A stretch of DNA of 64,000 bases from Candidatus Methanoperedens sp. (GCA_012026835.1 VEPN01000005.1:28344-92343), one strand, 5' to 3'; numbered from the stretch's first letter, positions 53,943 through 63,942 are shown. The notes: generated by a model from the letters alone, not told the origin. Program-made: numbers and translations.

Positions 53943-55247
53943 ATGCCTATGATAAGAACTCACTACTCAACACAGATAACACCTGATATGAACAGCCAGA
54001 GCGTCACGATATGCGGCTGGGCGCATGAGATACGCGACCTTGGGGGAATAACTTTTCTTGTTGTAAGGGACAGGGAAGGGCTCGTGCAGGTAACGCTTTT
54101 CAAAAAGACAATAGATAAGAACGTGCTTGAGACTGTCCGCAGCTTATCGCGGGAATCGGTAGTGGCGGTCACAGGGAACGTGAAGAAAGAAGCAAAAGCG
54201 CCCAACGGCTATGAGCTTGTCCCGACTGCGGTTTCGGTGCTTGGGAAAGCGGATTCGCCGCTGCCGATGGATACCACGGGCAAAGTGGACGCTGATCTTG
54301 ATACAAGGCTTGATGTCAGGTTCATGGACATTCGCCGCCCGTACACCCAGTCCATATTCAGGATAAGATATCTTATACTGAAAAGCATCAGGGGATTCCT
54401 TGACAGGGAAGGTTTTGTTGAGATCACAACGCCCAAAGTTGTGGCTACGGCTACAGAAGGAGGAACAGCCCTTTTCCCGATAACGTATTTTGAACGCGAG
54501 GCCTTCCTTAACCAGAGCCCGCAGTTATTCAAGCAGCTAATGATGTCAGGCGGGCTTGACCGCGTGTTTGAGATAGGGCCTATATTCAGGGCAGAGGAAC
54601 ACGATACGCGAAAACACCTGAATGAAGCGACCTCTATCGATATTGAAGCGAGCTTTCTTGATAACGAGGATGTCATGGTAATCCTTGAGAACCTTGTCAG
54701 CCATGTTTATAAGAGCGTGGCAGATGAAGGTGCGAACCATTTAAAGTCGCTCGGTGTTGAACTCAAAGTCCCGAAAACGCCTTTTAAGCGCATTACCTAT
54801 GACGAGGCTATCGGCATAGCGCGCGAAAATGGCGAGACTATCGAATGGGGAGACGACCTGACAACCGAATCCGAGCATTCGATCGGGAAAACCATAGGAG
54901 AGCATTATTTCATAACCGACTGGCCCACAAAGATAAAACCTTTTTATGCAATGCCTTATGAGAACAAGCCGGAAATCTGCCGCGCCTTTGACATGATGCA
55001 CCCGCGCATGGAGCTTTCTTCAGGCGCGCAACGCGTCCATTCCTATGAGTTGCTGCGAAGCAGGATAACGGAACAGGGGTTGAATGCAGACGGGTTTGAG
55101 TTCTATCTCAAGGCCTTCAGGTACGGCATGCCCCCGCATGCAGGCTGGGGCCTTGGGGCTGAAAGGTTACTTATGACAATGCTGGGAATCGAGAATATCC
55201 GCGAAGTCGTGCTGTTCCCGAGGGACAGGAGACGCCTGTCCCCATAA
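53943..55247 (+). CDS. aspS: Aspartyl-tRNA synthetase (archaeal type)
   Basis: 434 residues. OB-fold anticodon domain at the N-terminus ([27 protein letters not shown]), then class II catalytic core: motif 2 [20 protein letters not shown] near 215-235 and motif 3 [27 protein letters not shown] near 400-425. It attaches Asp to tRNA; archaeal forms can also charge tRNA-Asn, not decided here. The start MPMIRTHYS has an alternative two codons later. Confidence 0.96.
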   Translation: MPMIRTHYSTQITPDMNSQSVTICGWAHEIRDLGGITFLVVRDREGLVQVTLFKKTIDKNVLETVRSLSRESVVAVTGNVKKEAKAPNGYELVPTAVSVLGKADSPLPMDTTGKVDADLDTRLDVRFMDIRRPYTQSIFRIRYLILKSIRGFLDREGFVEITTPKVVATATEGGTALFPITYFEREAFLNQSPQLFKQLMMSGGLDRVFEIGPIFRAEEHDTRKHLNEATSIDIEASFLDNEDVMVILENLVSHVYKSVADEGANHLKSLGVELKVPKTPFKRITYDEAIGIARENGETIEWGDDLTTESEHSIGKTIGEHYFITDWPTKIKPFYAMPYENKPEICRAFDMMHPRMELSSGAQRVHSYELLRSRITEQGLNADGFEFYLKAFRYGMPPHAGWGLGAERLLMTMLGIENIREVVLFPRDRRRLSP

Positions 55248-55342
55248 ATTATTTAACGTAATAAGATATGTCTATTGTGCAAAATGTCAAGACTTACCAA
55301 AAACTATTTGACTATTTTTGCCGATTATAAGAGGGATAAGAG

Positions 55343-56014
55343 ATGAGTACTGAAAGGGACATCATAATTGAGAGGCTTGAGCAAAAACTGGCTGCAAGGG
55401 ACAAGGAATTTGCACAGATGCAGGAATCGCTGCGGGAAGCGATCATCAAGGAAATGGAGAAGCACTTTGCAGACAAGATCAAGCTTCGCGAGTCCACTCT
55501 CGATGAGATCAAGATGAAATTCACTGAAAAAGTCAATGAGATAATAGAAATGAATAAATCCCTCAGGGACTCCATACTTGATCAGCGAAAGTCTGAAACC
55601 GTGATACATGAAGCTGGAAAACGGATGGAAAAAATTGAGAAACGGCTCATAGAACTCAACAATGCGTATGATGGCGTAATGAAGGAACTCCTTGACCAGA
55701 AATCCATACTTCAGGAACTTAGGCCCAGAAAGCCAGTAGTGAAAGAGGAACCAAGGGTCAAAATGGAGATTAAGCCGAGGGAAGAGATCAAACCCTCAGA
55801 GAAACCGAAGCCAAAGGGCGAATATATAATTGCCGAGAACTACGTGCCACAGGAGAGGAAAAGAAAACAGGTAGTCATAGAGGCAGAGGATGAAAAACCC
55901 GCTGTGGCTGAAGATAAACCTGTGGAGAAAGAACAAAAACGGAGCTCACTGGTCAAAAGGAGTGAGAGGCTGAAGGAAGGGGTGGAAATATTTGAAACCC
56001 CGAAGAAGAGGTAG
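55343..56014 (+). CDS. Coiled-coil protein upstream of smc
   Basis: 223 residues. Residues about 1-125 are heptad-rich helix (ERDIIIERLEQKLAARDKEF; KRLIELNNAYDGVMKELLDQ). The second half is Lys/Glu/Pro-rich, with repeats of the form KPREEIKPSEKPKPKGEY, and ends basic. It ends four bases before smc, so they form one operon, in the place where an SMC partner could be encoded. It does not look like ScpA or ScpB. Function unknown. Confidence 0.6.
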   Translation: MSTERDIIIERLEQKLAARDKEFAQMQESLREAIIKEMEKHFADKIKLRESTLDEIKMKFTEKVNEIIEMNKSLRDSILDQRKSETVIHEAGKRMEKIEKRLIELNNAYDGVMKELLDQKSILQELRPRKPVVKEEPRVKMEIKPREEIKPSEKPKPKGEYIIAENYVPQERKRKQVVIEAEDEKPAVAEDKPVEKEQKRSSLVKRSERLKEGVEIFETPKKR

Positions 56015-56018
56015 ATAA

Positions 56019-59000
56019 GTGCATATCAAAGAGATAGAACTTCAAAACTTCAAATCCTTCGGGAAAAAAGTAAAAATTCCTTTCTTTGATGATTTCACTA
56101 CTATATCCGGCCCAAACGGGAGCGGAAAATCCAACATTATCGACGGTATTCTTTTTGCTCTCGGTCTTTCTAACTCAAGGGTACTGAGGGCCGAAAAACT
56201 TACAGATCTCATTTTTAATGCCAGCAACGGCAGGAAGGATTTTGCCCAGGTTACGATACGCTTTGATAACAAAGACCGTGAAATGCCCGTGGAATCAGAT
56301 GATATCGTAATCACACGAAAAGTAAGACAAACAGAATCAGGGTATTATAGTTACTATTATTTTAACGACACACCTGTAAGCCTTGCAGACATTCATAATT
56401 ACCTGTCGCGCGCCAAGATAACTCCTGAAGGATATAACGTGGTAATGCAGGGCGACGTTACGCGCATTATTGAAATGACGGCTACAGAAAGGCGCAAAAT
56501 CATCGATGAGATAGCAGGAGTGGCTGAATTCGATGACAAGAAAGAGCAGGCTTTGAACGAACTGGAGATAGTCCGCGAGAGGATAGAAAGGGTCGATATA
56601 ATCCTTGCAGAGGTGGACGACCAGCTTGCCAAGCTCCAGCAGGAGCGCGACCAGGCACTCAAGTACCAGTCACTGCGGGATGAGAAACGAAAATATGAAG
56701 GGTACGTCCTCCTTGCAAGGCTCAAGGATGCAAGGAACGAACTTGATAAAATAACGCATGAGCAGCAGGACAAGGAGACAAGGAAAGAAGAATTTGCAAA
56801 GCAGGTGGATGGATGCAAAAACGAACTGCGTGAGGTAGAGGAGAAACTCCTGGAACTGAATTCAACGATAGAGCAGAAAGGTGAGAGCGAACAGATAGCC
56901 CTGAGGAAAGAGATAGAATCCATCAAGGGTGAGATATCCCGCTGCGCAAGCACCATTGAGCTTGCCGAGAATGAGATTAACGATATTGAGTCCCAGAGAA
57001 GAAAAGCTTTCCTTGAAATAAATGCAGCCCAGGAAAAAGTGAAAGAATATAACGATAAACTGAATGAAGAAACTATCAGGAAAGATACCCTCTCCAATGA
57101 GATCAGCAATAAGAACACTCAGCTCCTGGTAATAAAAAGCAGGATCGCTGAGGTGGATGCAAAATTCGCACAAACCCGTGATAAACTTTCTGCTGCAAAA
57201 GAAGCCCTTGAAACCCTCAAAAACGAAAAGAACGAACTTATGCGCGAGGAAGACCGCCTGCTTGATGCTATCAGGAGAAAGTCTTCCGAGGCGCGGGATA
57301 TGGAGCTTGAGATACAGGATTCCACATCAAAGATACAGTCTGCGGATTTTGATGCAGGCAATGTCAAAAACCAGATAGAGGAGATCACAGCAAAGAAGCA
57401 GGAACTTGTAAAGGATGTGGTCGATCTTGAGAAAAACAGGGTGCAGATAAAGAATGTTATAACCGACCTTGAGAACCAGTTGCGGACGTTCCAGCAGGAA
57501 TATGCAAAATCCGAGGCGCGCATCAGGGCTGCCGCGGAAATGAGCTATAGCGAACCTGTTGATGCCGTCCTTCGTGCAAAAAAGAACAAGGAACTTCCTG
57601 GCATATACGGGACAATAGCCGAACTTGGGAAAGTTGATAAGAAATATTCTGTTGCACTTGAGATAGCAGCAGGAGCCAGGATGCAGTCCGTGGTAGTGGA
57701 TACGGATGAGGACGCTGCAAGGGCGATCAATTACCTGAAAGAGCGCCGTCTTGGCAGGGTGACATTTTTGCCTCTTAACAAAATGGAAGCCATGTTATCC
57801 CTTCAAAAGACTGAAAAACAGGGGGTTATAGATCATGCTATCAATCTCATAAATTATGACAAGAAGTTCAACTCCGTGTTCTGGTACGTCTTCAGGGACA
57901 CGCTCGTTACTGAAAATATGACGATCGCACGGCGGCTCATGGGAGGAAGACGGCTTGTTACGCTGGACGGGGAATTGATAGAGAAAGCAGGCGCAATGAC
58001 AGGGGGCACTATCAGGTCAAAACTCTCATTTGCAAGCGCAGAAGAAGAAAACCTTAAAAGAACAGCAGAGCAGATCTCAGAGTATGAGGGGAGGCGGAAA
58101 TCGGCAGTATCCAAATTTGAAAAGCTGGAACAGCACCTTGATGAAATAAAGGCCGAGTCAAGGAACTTTGATAATGAGATAACAAAGCTTGAAATGCAGA
58201 TGACCGAGATAAAAGGCCGTGGCACAAGACTTGTTGAAATTATAGAAGCTCGGAAAAACCAGATAAAGGAAATAGAAGAAACCCGTGCCGGGATAAAAAA
58301 CCAGATGGATGGCATAGAAGAGCAGAAACGCGAAAAAGATACAGCGATAAACACTCTTCTTGGTGATATAGATAAGATAGAGGAACTCCTGAAGGGTTCG
58401 GAGGTGCCTGAACTCAGCAACAAAGCCTCACAGGTGGAGGAAGAGATCGACCGCCTCGAAGGGAGACTCAGGGATATCGAGGCAGGGATTAATGCCGTCA
58501 CGCTTGACAGGAAATATGCTCAGGCGAAAATCGATGAAACAAAAGAACGGCTTTCAGAGCTTGATACAAAGAAGGAAGGGCACCGTGAAAGGATAAAAGA
58601 CCTGCACGGGCGGATGAAAAACCTTGAGTCAGACCTTGGAGCCAGGAACATAAGGGAAAAAGAGCTTGGAGGAGAACTCTTGGAACTCCAGAATAAGCGA
58701 AAACTCATCCAGAAGGATGAAGTCCTGATCAAGGAAAAGCTTGAGGAGGTCCAGAGGCTGCTATCTGAGATTGAAAGGAATCTTCTTGCCCTCAATTCCA
58801 CAAAGGATGCGCTCACAGAGCAGATAATCAATCTTGACAACGAGATAGCCGGGCGCGGCTTGAACAGGGATGAAGAGGTTCCGTCATCGGAATCCATTGC
58901 TTCAAGGATCGCAGCGCTTGCACGCGCAATGGAGAAACTCGAACCAGTTAACATGAGGGCCATTGACGAGTATAACGAGGTCGAGAGCAGGCAGAAAGAC

Positions 59001-59528
59001 TTAAAATCACGGCGCGATACGTTGTTCCACGAACGGGAAGAGATAATTATCAGGATCAAGAAATATGAGGAACTGAAAAAAGAAGCGTTTATGAACACAT
59101 TCAACGGGGTGAACGAGCAGTTCAAACAGGTATTTGCCGAGCTGTCAGACGGAAGCGGAGAACTTTTCCTTGAAAAGCCCGATGAACCGTTCTCAGGCGG
59201 GATGACGATAAGGGCGCAGCCCTCTGAAAAGACATTGCAGCGGCTTGAGGCCATGTCGGGAGGTGAGAAAAGCCTGACTGCACTATCGCTTCTTTTTGCT
59301 ATCCAGCAGTACAGACCCGCACCGTTCTACGCATTCGATGAGATAGATATGTTCCTTGACGGCGTGAACGCCGAGAGAGTGGCAAAACGAATACAACAGT
59401 CAGCGGGCAGGGCGCAGTTCATCGTGGTGTCGCTGCGCAAGCCTATGATAGAGGCTGCAAAGAGAACAGTGGGAGTGGCGATGCAGGAAAACAATATCTC
59501 AAGCATTACGGGGATAAAGCTAAACTGA
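56019..59528 (+). CDS. smc: Chromosome partition protein SMC
   Basis: 1169 residues starting at GTG 56019 after GAGGTAGAT. Walker A GPNGSGKSNIIDGILFALGLSNSRVLRAEKL (in parts) near residue 32; two long coiled coils (about 165-500 and 670-1010); the hinge near 510-660 with LPGIYGTIAELGKVDKKYSVALEIAAG; and signature LSGG-like AMSGGEKSLTALSLLFAI and Walker B PAPFYAFDEIDMFLDGVN near the C-terminus. It organises chromosomes as a dimer. No scpA or scpB follows in the window. Confidence 0.97.
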   Translation: MHIKEIELQNFKSFGKKVKIPFFDDFTTISGPNGSGKSNIIDGILFALGLSNSRVLRAEKLTDLIFNASNGRKDFAQVTIRFDNKDREMPVESDDIVITRKVRQTESGYYSYYYFNDTPVSLADIHNYLSRAKITPEGYNVVMQGDVTRIIEMTATERRKIIDEIAGVAEFDDKKEQALNELEIVRERIERVDIILAEVDDQLAKLQQERDQALKYQSLRDEKRKYEGYVLLARLKDARNELDKITHEQQDKETRKEEFAKQVDGCKNELREVEEKLLELNSTIEQKGESEQIALRKEIESIKGEISRCASTIELAENEINDIESQRRKAFLEINAAQEKVKEYNDKLNEETIRKDTLSNEISNKNTQLLVIKSRIAEVDAKFAQTRDKLSAAKEALETLKNEKNELMREEDRLLDAIRRKSSEARDMELEIQDSTSKIQSADFDAGNVKNQIEEITAKKQELVKDVVDLEKNRVQIKNVITDLENQLRTFQQEYAKSEARIRAAAEMSYSEPVDAVLRAKKNKELPGIYGTIAELGKVDKKYSVALEIAAGARMQSVVVDTDEDAARAINYLKERRLGRVTFLPLNKMEAMLSLQKTEKQGVIDHAINLINYDKKFNSVFWYVFRDTLVTENMTIARRLMGGRRLVTLDGELIEKAGAMTGGTIRSKLSFASAEEENLKRTAEQISEYEGRRKSAVSKFEKLEQHLDEIKAESRNFDNEITKLEMQMTEIKGRGTRLVEIIEARKNQIKEIEETRAGIKNQMDGIEEQKREKDTAINTLLGDIDKIEELLKGSEVPELSNKASQVEEEIDRLEGRLRDIEAGINAVTLDRKYAQAKIDETKERLSELDTKKEGHRERIKDLHGRMKNLESDLGARNIREKELGGELLELQNKRKLIQKDEVLIKEKLEEVQRLLSEIERNLLALNSTKDALTEQIINLDNEIAGRGLNRDEEVPSSESIASRIAALARAMEKLEPVNMRAIDEYNEVESRQKDLKSRRDTLFHEREEIIIRIKKYEELKKEAFMNTFNGVNEQFKQVFAELSDGSGELFLEKPDEPFSGGMTIRAQPSEKTLQRLEAMSGGEKSLTALSLLFAIQQYRPAPFYAFDEIDMFLDGVNAERVAKRIQQSAGRAQFIVVSLRKPMIEAAKRTVGVAMQENNISSITGIKLN

Positions 59529-59606
59529 AGCTCTGGATTTTTTGTTGAAATGAGGCAAAATTTGCCTTATCCCTGACTAGTTTGCCGAAAAGCCAGTCAT
59601 TAAAAG

Positions 59607-59623
59607 TATGTAGCGACTACATA
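59607..59623. promoter_or_regulatory. Inverted repeat upstream of marker protein 8 copy 2
   Basis: TATGTAG (59607-59613) and CTACATA (59617-59623) are perfect arms around CGA, 23 bases before ATG 59647 and just upstream of AGGAGG at 59635. An operator role is possible. A second palindrome, AGGCAAA with TTTGCCT, lies nearer the smc stop at about 59553-59567. Confidence 0.35.
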
Positions 59624-59646
59624 TTCATAGTACCAGGAGGCAAAAT

Positions 59647-60510
59647 ATGTCAAAATCTCGTCATGTAATGGAACTTCAGGGAAGAACACGGGTTGTTGTA
59701 GAAAACGGGAAGGTCATAGAAGTTGGAATGCCAATGACCGAGTATTGTCCCATATTTGATAAAGTCAGGGGAATAAAGAAGTTCACTCCAAAAACAGCGA
59801 AGGAAAACGTAGAGTTCAGGATGAGGGACTTCGGTATGTTCACCGAGAACCGCGAACTTGAGATGGAGATATTCGTGGGTTTTGGGGCGAGTGAAACTTT
59901 TATGACCGCTCTTCGCCGGGGACTTCTGGATATCACAATAACGGTCTGCGATGGCGCAGGCACGGTAATCACAAGCAATCCCAGGCTGTGCCAGGGCATG
60001 GGGTCGCGTATTTCGGGACTGACAGAAACATCACCAATAAAAAGGATAATCGAAAGGATACAGGCCGCAGGAGGCGTTGTTCTCGATACGGATACAGCCG
60101 CGATAGACCAGGTGCGCGGGGTGAGAAAAGCCATCGAGCTTGGATACAGGAAGATAGGAGTATCCGTGGCAGCTCTTGGTGATCTCAAAGAAATAAGGAA
60201 TATTGAAAAGGAGAGCGGCACAGAGATAACAGCGTTCGGGGTGCATGCTACAGGCATGCCGGATAATGAGGCAAAAGAATTCATAGAACTTATTGATATG
60301 GCCACAGGCTGCACTTCAAAATGGATTCGCGCAGGCGTGGCAGGTAAGACAATAGCACAGTTTGGAACTGCCGTGCCCATTTTTGCAATCACAAGAAGAG
60401 GAAGGGAACTGCTGCTTGAGCGTGCAAAAGAGGTCAGGGATCCCATACTGGTAAACACAATGAAACTTCCGGTCCTGCCTGATGAGAGGCAGCCAAGACC
60501 GCTGGTATAG
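59647..60510 (+). CDS. Methanogenesis marker protein 8 (DUF2099), copy 2
   Basis: 287 residues. It aligns along its length with the protein at 22945: RHVMELQGRTRVVVENGKVIEVGMP, FVGFGASETFMTALRRGLLDITITVCDGAGTVITSNP, ATGCTSKWIRAGVAG and PIFAITRRGRELLLERAKE. The copies differ enough that they are old paralogues. AGGAGG precedes the ATG. It overlaps or abuts the start of a NifX-like gene, which may be its partner. The family is tied to methyl-CoM reductase-containing organisms and is of unknown function. Confidence 0.85.
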   Translation: MSKSRHVMELQGRTRVVVENGKVIEVGMPMTEYCPIFDKVRGIKKFTPKTAKENVEFRMRDFGMFTENRELEMEIFVGFGASETFMTALRRGLLDITITVCDGAGTVITSNPRLCQGMGSRISGLTETSPIKRIIERIQAAGGVVLDTDTAAIDQVRGVRKAIELGYRKIGVSVAALGDLKEIRNIEKESGTEITAFGVHATGMPDNEAKEFIELIDMATGCTSKWIRAGVAGKTIAQFGTAVPIFAITRRGRELLLERAKEVRDPILVNTMKLPVLPDERQPRPLV

Positions 60511-60520
60511 AGGGATGGAA

Positions 60521-60874
60521 ATGAAAAAAAGCCTGAAGATGGCGATCGCCACAAGCGATGATAAGGTCATTAACCAGCATTTCGGCAAGGCGAGAAGATT
60601 TGTTATCATAGAGTCGGATGGGGAGGAAATCAAGGTTCTTGAAGTAAGAGAGAACCGTCCGGCATGCGGCTCCCTTGAATACGGCGGTCATGCGGACGAT
60701 GTGCTGGAAAAAAGTATCTCACTCATCAATGACTGCGATGCAGTACTTTGCAGCAGGATTGGCGGAGGCGCAGCAGAGGCATTGCAGAGCAGGGGGATAG
60801 AACCTGTTGAAGCCCCGGGTTTCATAGAGGAAAATGTGCTTGCTTATGCCAAATACAGGTTGAAAGAATCGTAG
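60521..60874 (+). CDS. NifX/NifB-type dinitrogenase cofactor domain protein
   Basis: 117 residues from ATG 60521, with GAGGG six bases before it; ATG 60515 is possible. [29 protein letters not shown] is the start of the PF02579 (Nitro_FeMo-Co) fold; [42 protein letters not shown] (in parts) the rest. Such proteins carry FeMo-co or NifB-co precursors, or other Fe-S species in non-fixing archaea. It is co-transcribed with marker protein 8 copy 2, far from nif. Confidence 0.8.
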   Translation: MKKSLKMAIATSDDKVINQHFGKARRFVIIESDGEEIKVLEVRENRPACGSLEYGGHADDVLEKSISLINDCDAVLCSRIGGGAAEALQSRGIEPVEAPGFIEENVLAYAKYRLKES

Positions 60875-60930
60875 GCCAGGCCTGATATTAATATCCGGCT
60901 ACCTGTTGGGAAAAAGCTGAACGTGCACAC

Positions 60931-60985
60931 CGCAAAGTTCGCAGAGAACGCAAAGCTTAGCGGCAATATCTTTGCGAACTTTGCG
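60931..60985. repeat. Palindromic 'CGCAAAG' repeat
   Basis: CGCAAAGTTCGCA (60931-60943) and TGCGAACTTTGCG (60973-60985) are perfect 13-base inverted arms; CGCAAAG recurs at 60949-60955. Such sequences occur as dispersed repeats in many microbial genomes. Only one copy is in the window. Confidence 0.6.
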
Positions 60986-61020
60986 CGCTGGTATGAAAAA
61001 AGTATAACAATGTGACGTAG

Positions 61021-61092
61021 AACACGGATTGTACGGATGACACGGATACACACGGATCCGTGAAAATCCGTCCAATCCGTGTCATCCGTGTT
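61021..61092. repeat. Palindromic 'CACGGAT' repeat, copy 2
   Basis: ATCCGTGTCATCCGTGTT (61075-61092) is complementary to the tandem AACACGGAT / TACGGATGACACGGAT units at 61021-61047, and CACGGATCCGTG (61051-61062) is a perfect palindrome in the middle. It is related to the copy at 27321-27401. Confidence 0.65.
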
Positions 61093-61274
61093 CCGCCCGG
61101 TTGTGTCTTTTTCATTGTTACCTATGAACTTCCAGTTCATAGCCGACTTTGTGGTGAAATTTACCCATACAGGTCTATGGACACTAACCTTATATCCTTC
61201 TCCCAAATCTTACCACTCAGCGAGCTTTTGTAAACTTCCTTTCTCTTTAAATCCCATCGAAACAAGGATGCCAA

Positions 61275-61736
61275 TCAAAAGGACATCTTCTTCTTATCTA
61301 ATGACTTCTTGATAAGAGTCTCTTCAATTTTCAGTATAATTTCATACATGAACTTAATCTCCTTTCCAGATTTTTCGAATTTCCCCTTATATTTGTATAT
61401 ATCTTTAAACAACCATATGCCGTAAATAACAAGAATGATACCAGCGACACGATATATTATCTTACCTACATCGTCCAGAGAAACTCCAACCAAGAAAATA
61501 GTCAAGCCAATTGCAATAATACCAAAAACTATTCCAGATGCACTAAGGATGAATGATGGAATAGACTTATTTGCAGTTAATTCAGAAAGTTTAACTTCAA
61601 CAAATTTCTGCATATATCTCAACTGGTTTTTATCTTCAATTGCCAGGATAGCTGAGATATTCTCATTCTCAATGGCATCGTTGACTATTGCTTTCAAGCT
61701 CTCAAAATTTATTTGGTTTTCAGCCTCTTGACCCAT
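61275..61736 (-). CDS. Two-span membrane protein with helical flanks
   Basis: 153 residues. A helical, acidic N-terminus (about 1-55) is followed by two membrane spans (IPSFILSASGIVFGIIAIGLTIFL near 60-82 and IIYRVAGIILVIYGIWLFKDIY near 92-113) and a basic C-terminal helix. The layout resembles SLATT-type two-span effector domains, but no sequence motif confirms it. It is on the same strand as the TIR-like gene, 113 bases away. Confidence 0.5.
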   Translation of the reverse strand: MGQEAENQINFESLKAIVNDAIENENISAILAIEDKNQLRYMQKFVEVKLSELTANKSIPSFILSASGIVFGIIAIGLTIFLVGVSLDDVGKIIYRVAGIILVIYGIWLFKDIYKYKGKFEKSGKEIKFMYEIILKIEETLIKKSLDKKKMSF

Positions 61737-61849
61737 GCCATAATCTTTAACTTAAAACCGGATATATTTTTTGGCAGTGGTTAAAAAACATACAAACATA
61801 ACTGTTTCAGGCTATGTTGCTCTTTGGAAGCATGGATAGAGATTAAACA

Positions 61850-62731
61850 TCAAAATAACTTGTTGACTTTATCTCGATAGACTTTCACATCAGATTTGAT
61901 AAGCTCGATAACAGTAGCGATAGTTCTACATGAGGATATTATTAGTCCATTTATTTTACCTTCAGGATGAATGCTCCAATTCATTAGAATATCATTTAAT
62001 GAATCAAAAAGAATTCTATTTTGTGCGGCTAACTCATAAGTGTTTTGAGATATGTCGATATACCGCTCAGTTATCAACAAATCGATTGCTACAGTACTAA
62101 GACGAATAAACGGATGATTGCCTTTGGCATATATTTCGAGATTTTGTTTAGCCGTATCAGTAATTATTTTCAAGAAATTTAAGTTCATATCACATTCAAA
62201 TAAAAATGCGTCTAATCGTCGGATTGTTTCATCTCGCAAAAAAATTTCAAATAATGTCCCACGACCAGAGAGAGTATCTAATACGTGGCTGTCTGGTTTA
62301 TCAGGATGCGATAAACAATCTTGAATAGCTTGCTTGAATTTCCCACGAAAGCTTGCCATCTTTATATAGTCTTCTGGATTATAGAAGAGAGTTCCTTTGT
62401 TACCAATATCGAAAGGAAGTTTTGTTCCTTCTTCTGCGATTGTAATTGTGCCATGCTTAAAACTCTGGCGAACCCCTAATTCCCAGAAAACATTCGCATT
62501 CTTATCTGTGAGGTCAGCAACCACGATTGGAGAAACAACAAGGTCTGTAATGATTTGTCTCAGAATATCTCCACGTAATGGTTCTGAGCGGCGACCTTCA
62601 AGGTCTGGATTCTCCTCTATAAGAAGCTTTAAGAAATTATCGAAATGGTCAGTCCAGTATTTTTCTGTATGTTCAGGCGTTGTCTCGCTAAACGGCATAA
62701 TTACAAAACAAATCTTCTTATCTTCGGACAT
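61850..62731 (-). CDS. TIR-like/nucleoside-deoxyribosyltransferase-like domain protein
   Basis: 293 residues. The N-terminal 150 belong to the 'CFVIMPF' group related to TIR and nucleoside 2-deoxyribosyltransferase folds: ICFVIMPFSETTPEHTEKYW, ILRQIITDLVVSPIVVADLTDKNANVFWELGVRQSF (in parts) and GTITIAEEGTKLPFDI. The DLTDKNANVFWELG segment with its glutamate is the nucleotide-binding or catalytic part. The C-terminal 140 residues are helical and unlike anything I know. Proteins with such domains often act in antiphage defence by attacking NAD or nucleotides; this is inference here. Confidence 0.6.
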   Translation of the reverse strand: MSEDKKICFVIMPFSETTPEHTEKYWTDHFDNFLKLLIEENPDLEGRRSEPLRGDILRQIITDLVVSPIVVADLTDKNANVFWELGVRQSFKHGTITIAEEGTKLPFDIGNKGTLFYNPEDYIKMASFRGKFKQAIQDCLSHPDKPDSHVLDTLSGRGTLFEIFLRDETIRRLDAFLFECDMNLNFLKIITDTAKQNLEIYAKGNHPFIRLSTVAIDLLITERYIDISQNTYELAAQNRILFDSLNDILMNWSIHPEGKINGLIISSCRTIATVIELIKSDVKVYRDKVNKLF

Positions 62732-62878
62732 TTGAATTGCCTCTTTATGTGCGCCTTTGTTCTGGCTACTTTCTCTTGGCCAGCCTCTATTGTCTTATGG
62801 GCTTGGTGCCATTAATCATTCTTTATTTTTTTCTGCAAGATGCTCGGTAAATTTTCAAAGCATTCGTATTTCATATAA

Positions 62879-63502
62879 TCAAACAACTAAATTATTTAGT
62901 TCAGATTTAAAAAGGATAATATCTTTATCTACTTCTTGCAGTATACCCAAATACAAACTACGAATATAATCTTTTTTCGTCTCTAATTCTTTATCCGCAC
63001 CTTGGTTTCTGATTTCACGAGCTTTATCATATTTGTGTTTGTCCTTAAGCACACCATTGTCCCCTAAATTATCCCACCTATCAACGAAAAGATTATTGGC
63101 TTCAAAAATCTGAATAAATTTATTTACTAAACTTTCCAAACCATTTGGAACCAGATATAAGGACGGAACAACTTCGTCAAAATCTTTTTTAAAATGAGAA
63201 CACTTTTCTACAGCCTGCTTAAATAGCTGGTCACCATCACCAGTATTCACAGTTTTCATTTTCTCAATATTATCAAAAATAAAATCTATATCAAAACTAT
63301 TAAACTTACTCCTTAACTTGTATAATTCTTCAAGTCTTCTTCCAATAATTTCTGCTTTTCTGCTTTTCTGCATTTCCTTTAAAGTTAGCCTTACTAACCT
63401 TGTATTCCATGCTGCTACCCCAACTGAGATTACTGTTATTACAACTAAGATTACAGTTGCCCAAGCAATAATCCAATTAGAATCTAACTCAAATATATTC
63501 AT
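62879..63502 (-). CDS. Single-span membrane protein with coiled-coil body
   Basis: 207 residues. One membrane span (IIAWATVILVVITVISVGVAAW, about 10-31) is followed by a helical, charged cytoplasmic part beginning RLVRLTLKEMQKSRKAEIIG. No family recognised. It lies 147 bases upstream of the TIR-like gene on the same strand; AAGGAG-type ribosome binding sequence before ATG 63502. It may be part of the same module. Confidence 0.5.
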   Translation of the reverse strand: MNIFELDSNWIIAWATVILVVITVISVGVAAWNTRLVRLTLKEMQKSRKAEIIGRRLEELYKLRSKFNSFDIDFIFDNIEKMKTVNTGDGDQLFKQAVEKCSHFKKDFDEVVPSLYLVPNGLESLVNKFIQIFEANNLFVDRWDNLGDNGVLKDKHKYDKAREIRNQGADKELETKKDYIRSLYLGILQEVDKDIILFKSELNNLVV

Positions 63503-63664
63503 AATTCAGTCTCCTTGCTGCCCCTGTATGCTCCCCTAACTTATCAAGATTTTGAGAGGGGTGTGAAAGTATTCGCAACAGCAAATTTTACCATAAATAT
63601 CTCCCGCTTTATGTTTAAGATGAATATTTATATTCGCTAGTCAATTTATGCACGGATCGAAAAT

Positions 63665-63877
63665 ATGGCAACTTCAGAAGAAGAGAAATGGCATCAGAGA
63701 CCTCTTCAGGTTGGAATCATCAGCGGTATAGTTACAGGAATGGTAGTAGGTATTTTTTTAATTATGATTTCTGGTTGGATGCAGGAAAATACTGCACCTT
63801 CTATCATTCTTTTAAACCATACTGCAAAGAATCAAAACTCCAATATTCTCAACTCACCGTCAATGCAAGATATATAG
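63665..63877 (+). CDS. Small single-span membrane protein
   Basis: 70 residues: MATSEEEKWHQRPLQVGIISG, a hydrophobic span IVTGMVVGIFLIMISGWM, and an outer tail rich in Asn and Ser. ATATTTATATTC near 63627 is a likely TATA box. No family recognised. Confidence 0.4.
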   Translation: MATSEEEKWHQRPLQVGIISGIVTGMVVGIFLIMISGWMQENTAPSIILLNHTAKNQNSNILNSPSMQDI

Positions 63878-63942
63878 CGTGATTCTAAAGCCTCCGTAAT
63901 TTTTAAGAATCATTAAACAGATTATTTAATGGGGGTATTAAA

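Larger units (their letters stand above)
60875..61274. other. Gene-free stretch bearing two palindromic repeats
   Basis: The 400 bases between the NifX-like gene and the next gene hold a 'CGCAAAG' palindrome (60931-60985) and a 'CACGGAT' palindrome (61021-61092), then about 170 bases in which nothing was recognised. Confidence 0.6.

Noticed and set aside
56399..58501. Several long antisense frames over smc
   Set aside because: Serine/phenylalanine-rich translations caused by the codon bias of the Glu/Lys-rich coiled coil; no start signals.
59676..60554. Long open frame (292 codons) antisense to marker protein 8 copy 2
   Set aside because: Serine- and proline-rich shadow of a strongly supported gene on the other strand, with no family features.
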